NCBI GenBank assembly: GCA_035552655.1
Contig: DASZLD010000068.1
Span: 1-7,650 of the forward strand
Length of the DNA: 7,650 nucleotides
Reading direction: 5' to 3'
Source of the DNA: DASXMT01 sp035552655
GTDB lineage: Bacteria; Actinomycetota; Acidimicrobiia; Acidimicrobiales; RAAP-2
Shown: positions 5,467-7,650 of the stretch, piece by piece
Numbering within the stretch: position 1 is the first letter of the stretch
Layout of the letters: every line of letters starts with the position of its first letter
Translations under genes and position numbers: made by a program
The notes under the pieces: model-generated
Database searches by the model: none
What the model was told of the DNA's origin: nothing
Seen by the model: the letters and a program-made list of their open reading frames with translations, nothing else

Positions 5467-6861
5467 TCAGTGGTGATAGCCCTCCCGCTCGGGCGGCAGC
5501 GGGGCACTGAGCGATGACAGGTACTTCACCGCGTCGGCCAGGTCAGACAGGAAGAGGTCGGCCAGGTCATGACTGAAGCCGTTCCGACCGACCACCCGCA
5601 GGACGCTGAGATCCTGTCGGTTCTCCGGGAAGGTGTACGCCGGCACCAGCCACCCCTTGGACCGCATCTCCTTGGACACGTGGAAGACGTCGTAGCCGGT
5701 AACATCGTCGTTCAGGGCGAAGGCGAACACGGGCAGCTCGCTGCCGTCGGTCAGGAGCCAGAACGGGCCCATCTCCCCCACCATCTGGGCCAAGCGCATG
5801 GCCACGTCCCGGCAGGCCTGCTGGATCTCCCGGTAGCCCTCGAACCCGAGGCGGATGAAGTTGTAGTACTGGGTCACCACCTGGTTGCCCGGTCGAGAGA
5901 AGTTGAGGGCGAACGTGGGCATGTCCCCACCGAGGTAGTTGACCCGGAAGACCAGATCCTCGGGCAGGGCCTCGGCACTCCGCCACACCACCCAGCCCAC
6001 GCCCGGGTAGACCAGCCCGTACTTGTGCCCGGAGGCGTTGATCGATTGCACCCGGGGCAGCCGGAAGTCCCACTCCAGCTCGGGGTCGAGGAAGGGGGCG
6101 ATGAAGCCGCCCGAGGCGGCATCGACGTGGACGGGGACGTCGATCCCCTTGTCAGCCTGGAACCGGTCCAGCGCCGCGCAGATCTCCTTGATCGGCTCGT
6201 AACTGCCGTCAAAGGTGGAGCCCAGGATGGCCACCACCCCGATGGTGTTCTCGTCGCAATACTTGGCCACCTCGTCGCCGGTGAGGTGGAAGCGGTTCCC
6301 CTCCAGGGGCACCATGCGAGGCTCGACCTCCCAGTAGCGGCAGAACTTCTCCCAGCACACTTGGACGTTGGCCCCCATCACCATGTTGGGCTTGTTCGTC
6401 GGCTTGCCCGCCTTCTCCATGCGCTGGCGCCACCGCCACTTGAGGGCCATACCGCCGAGCATCGACGCCTCGCTCGATCCGGTAGTCGAGGTGCCGGTGG
6501 CCCCACCTTGTTCATCGGTGTTCCACAGACCACTGATCATGTTCACGCAGCGTCGCTCGAGCTCGGCCGTCCGCGGGTACTCGTCCTTGTCGATCATGTT
6601 CTTGTCGAACGTGTCGGCCATCAGCTCTTTGGCCTCGGGCTCCATCCAGGTGGTCACGAAAGTGGCCAGGTTGAGCCGGGACAGGCCGTCGAGTAGGAGC
6701 TCGTCCCGCACCAGTTGGAGTGCGGTGTCAGCGCGCATGGCCTCAGGAGGCATGGCCGTGGTGGCCACCAGCCCACATTCGTTGGACCGGGCAAACATGG
6801 GATCGATGGCCGAGTCGGCCATGGCTTCGTCCTTTATTGACTCGCTGCGGTGAACGGCCAT
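5467..6861 (-). CDS. gadB: Glutamate decarboxylase (PLP-dependent)
   Basis: This enzyme converts L-glutamate to GABA and CO2, consuming a proton, in the cytoplasm; in bacteria it serves acid resistance or GABA metabolism. The 464 residues match the usual length (466 in E. coli GadB). Landmarks: GTSTTGSSEASMLGG (123-137), part of the cofactor pocket; HVDAASGGFIAPF (245-257) with Asp247 facing the PLP pyridine nitrogen; SINASGHKYGLVYPG (273-287) with Lys280 as the PLP Schiff-base lysine; and VNYLGGDMPTFALNFSRPG (307-325). The protein ends GYHH, so a His lies at the penultimate position as in E. coli GadB, where it closes the active site at neutral pH. The ATG at 6861 is fixed by AAGGAGG 5 nt upstream; longer in-frame extensions into the region before it show no family sequence. 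No gadC glutamate/GABA antiporter is adjacent. It follows treY by 109 nt on the same strand, so co-transcription is possible but not shown. Confidence 0.95.
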   Translation of the reverse strand: MAVHRSESIKDEAMADSAIDPMFARSNECGLVATTAMPPEAMRADTALQLVRDELLLDGLSRLNLATFVTTWMEPEAKELMADTFDKNMIDKDEYPRTAELERRCVNMISGLWNTDEQGGATGTSTTGSSEASMLGGMALKWRWRQRMEKAGKPTNKPNMVMGANVQVCWEKFCRYWEVEPRMVPLEGNRFHLTGDEVAKYCDENTIGVVAILGSTFDGSYEPIKEICAALDRFQADKGIDVPVHVDAASGGFIAPFLDPELEWDFRLPRVQSINASGHKYGLVYPGVGWVVWRSAEALPEDLVFRVNYLGGDMPTFALNFSRPGNQVVTQYYNFIRLGFEGYREIQQACRDVAMRLAQMVGEMGPFWLLTDGSELPVFAFALNDDVTGYDVFHVSKEMRSKGWLVPAYTFPENRQDLSVLRVVGRNGFSHDLADLFLSDLADAVKYLSSLSAPLPPEREGYHH

Positions 6862-6866
6862 CAAGG

Positions 6867-6873
6867 CCTCCTT
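6867..6873 (-). promoter_or_regulatory. Ribosome binding site that decides the gad start
   Basis: On the minus strand AAGGAGG lies 5 nt before the ATG at 6861, selecting that codon over upstream in-frame starts. Confidence 0.85.
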
Positions 6874-6970
6874 GGTGAGCGGGTGGGACAGATCGTGACG
6901 AGCACGCCCGCAGTGGCCCACTGTAGAGACTGTGGCCCCACCCCGTCGCTCTATCCCCCGAGACGGTCGC

Positions 6971-7650
6971 TCAGGAAGCGACCAGTACCGACAACGGGAG
7001 CGTGGAGAACAGGTCGCCCACAGCCAAGCGTCCACGACGGCGGGACACCTCGGTACCGGTGAGCACGTCGACCAGGTCACGGGGCGACCGCTCGGGTGGC
7101 ACTACCGAGGTGCCCCGCCACAGGTCGGGACCCACCGGCATGTGGCCGGCTCCAGCGACGGTGAGCGGGAGGCGGGGCACCACGACGATGACCCAGTCCC
7201 ATCGCCGCTGTCGGGCAAAGGCCACCACATGGCTCGCCAGGGGGCCGCGGACATCGAGGGCCACGTACGAGCCGTGATCGAACAGCTGGGGGTGGTCCCG
7301 CCGGTACCGGAGCAGTCGCTCGATCACCATCTGCTTCAAACGCCCGTCGCCCCAGGAGGCCAAGAGCTCGGCCGCGTGCGCTCGGCCATCGCCGGTCCGG
7401 TCGATGACGCGGAGCAGGCGGGCACGGCGATCGAAGTCGACCGGGCGTCGATTGTCCGGGTCCACCAGCGAGTGCGACCACAATTCGGTTCCCTGGTACA
7501 CATCGGGAACTCCGGGAACGGTGCACTTGAGCACGGTGAGCGCGAGTGAATTGACCGAGGCGGCCGGTCCGATCTCTTGGAGCAGCCGACCGAGGTCGGC
7601 CAGGAAACGCGGGTTGGACGGCGCCAGGATGCTGCGGACGAACGAACGCA
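6971..7650 (-). CDS. treY: Maltooligosyltrehalose synthase TreY, C-terminal part
   Basis: TreY (GH13 family) converts the reducing-end alpha-1,4 link of maltodextrins to the alpha-1,1 link of trehalose; TreZ then releases trehalose. Only the last 225 residues are in the window, out of a usual 700-800; the 5' part lies beyond base 7650. The fragment opens with a helical stretch RSFVRSILAPSNPRFLADLG, then NSLALTVLKCTVPGVPDVYQG, ELWSHSLVDPDNRRPVDF, which is the strongly conserved TreY block at the end of the catalytic barrel. A C-terminal beta domain follows, with WRGTSVVPP and DVLTGTEV, ending LPLSVLVAS. The reading frame is open to the window edge with no break. The first internal Met/GTG start, near base 7534, is not the true start because homologous sequence continues upstream of it. 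The gene precedes gad by 109 nt. It suggests trehalose production from glycogen or maltodextrin; treZ and treX are not visible here. Confidence 0.95.
   Translation of the reverse strand, partial: RSFVRSILAPSNPRFLADLGRLLQEIGPAASVNSLALTVLKCTVPGVPDVYQGTELWSHSLVDPDNRRPVDFDRRARLLRVIDRTGDGRAHAAELLASWGDGRLKQMVIERLLRYRRDHPQLFDHGSYVALDVRGPLASHVVAFARQRRWDWVIVVVPRLPLTVAGAGHMPVGPDLWRGTSVVPPERSPRDLVDVLTGTEVSRRRGRLAVGDLFSTLPLSVLVAS

Noticed and set aside
4532..5476. 314-codon plus-strand ORF overlapping the MscS-like gene
   Set aside because: Arg/Pro/Gly-rich out-of-frame shadow without motifs; it does not supply the missing MscS vestibule.
5569..6696. Long plus-strand ORF (375 codons) opposite glutamate decarboxylase
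   Set aside because: Antisense shadow caused by GC-rich codon bias; composition rich in His, Gly and Val with no family motif, while the opposite strand is an unmistakable enzyme.
6911..6923. Hairpin CAGTG-GCC-CACTG between treY and gad as a terminator
   Set aside because: Stem of only 5 bp and no T run; insufficient to separate the two transcripts.
6862..7080. N-terminal extension of glutamate decarboxylase to 537 residues
   Set aside because: It overlaps the end of treY, shows no family sequence, and the internal ATG at 6861 has a strong Shine-Dalgarno.

Overview
The window is a GC-rich bacterial chromosome segment. It is tightly packed, has strong AAGGAGG-type ribosome binding sites, and encodes an actinobacterial-type CsoR and TreY. 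My best guess is an actinobacterium, possibly from the Acidimicrobiia; that placement is inference. No rRNA, tRNA, CRISPR array, insertion sequence or phage gene was seen. Two genes (murD2-type and treY) run off the window edges.

Layout. 1-2713 (minus): a translationally coupled pair, murL then a MurD-family ligase, with stop and start sharing GTGA. MurL epimerises the terminal L-Glu of UDP-MurNAc-L-Ala-L-Glu, so the adjacent ligase is probably the L-Glu-adding MurD2 type rather than ordinary D-Glu-adding MurD. This is the alternative, racemase-independent route for placing D-Glu in peptidoglycan, and it is the most notable content of the window. 2769-3935 (minus): a COG0701/ArsP-type permease, divergent from csoR (4037-4318, plus). 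The shared intergenic region carries a perfect 17-bp palindrome that looks like a CsoR operator. 4518-5186 (plus): a short MscS-like channel lacking the C-terminal vestibule. 5199-5375 (minus): a 58-residue, very acidic small protein of unknown function. 5467-6861 (minus): a complete PLP-dependent glutamate decarboxylase. 6971-7650 (minus): the C-terminal 225 residues of maltooligosyltrehalose synthase TreY.

How they fit together. The left third makes the peptidoglycan stem peptide. The middle is a metal-responsive (probably Cu(I)) regulator with a candidate efflux permease. The right half holds stress functions: osmotic release channel, glutamate decarboxylation (acid stress or GABA), and trehalose synthesis. 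The permease stop lies only 55 nt upstream of the murL start on the same strand, so murL-murD2 could be read from the CsoR-controlled promoter; that is untested inference. No stretch above 300 bases lacks a gene; the longest gap is 4319-4517.
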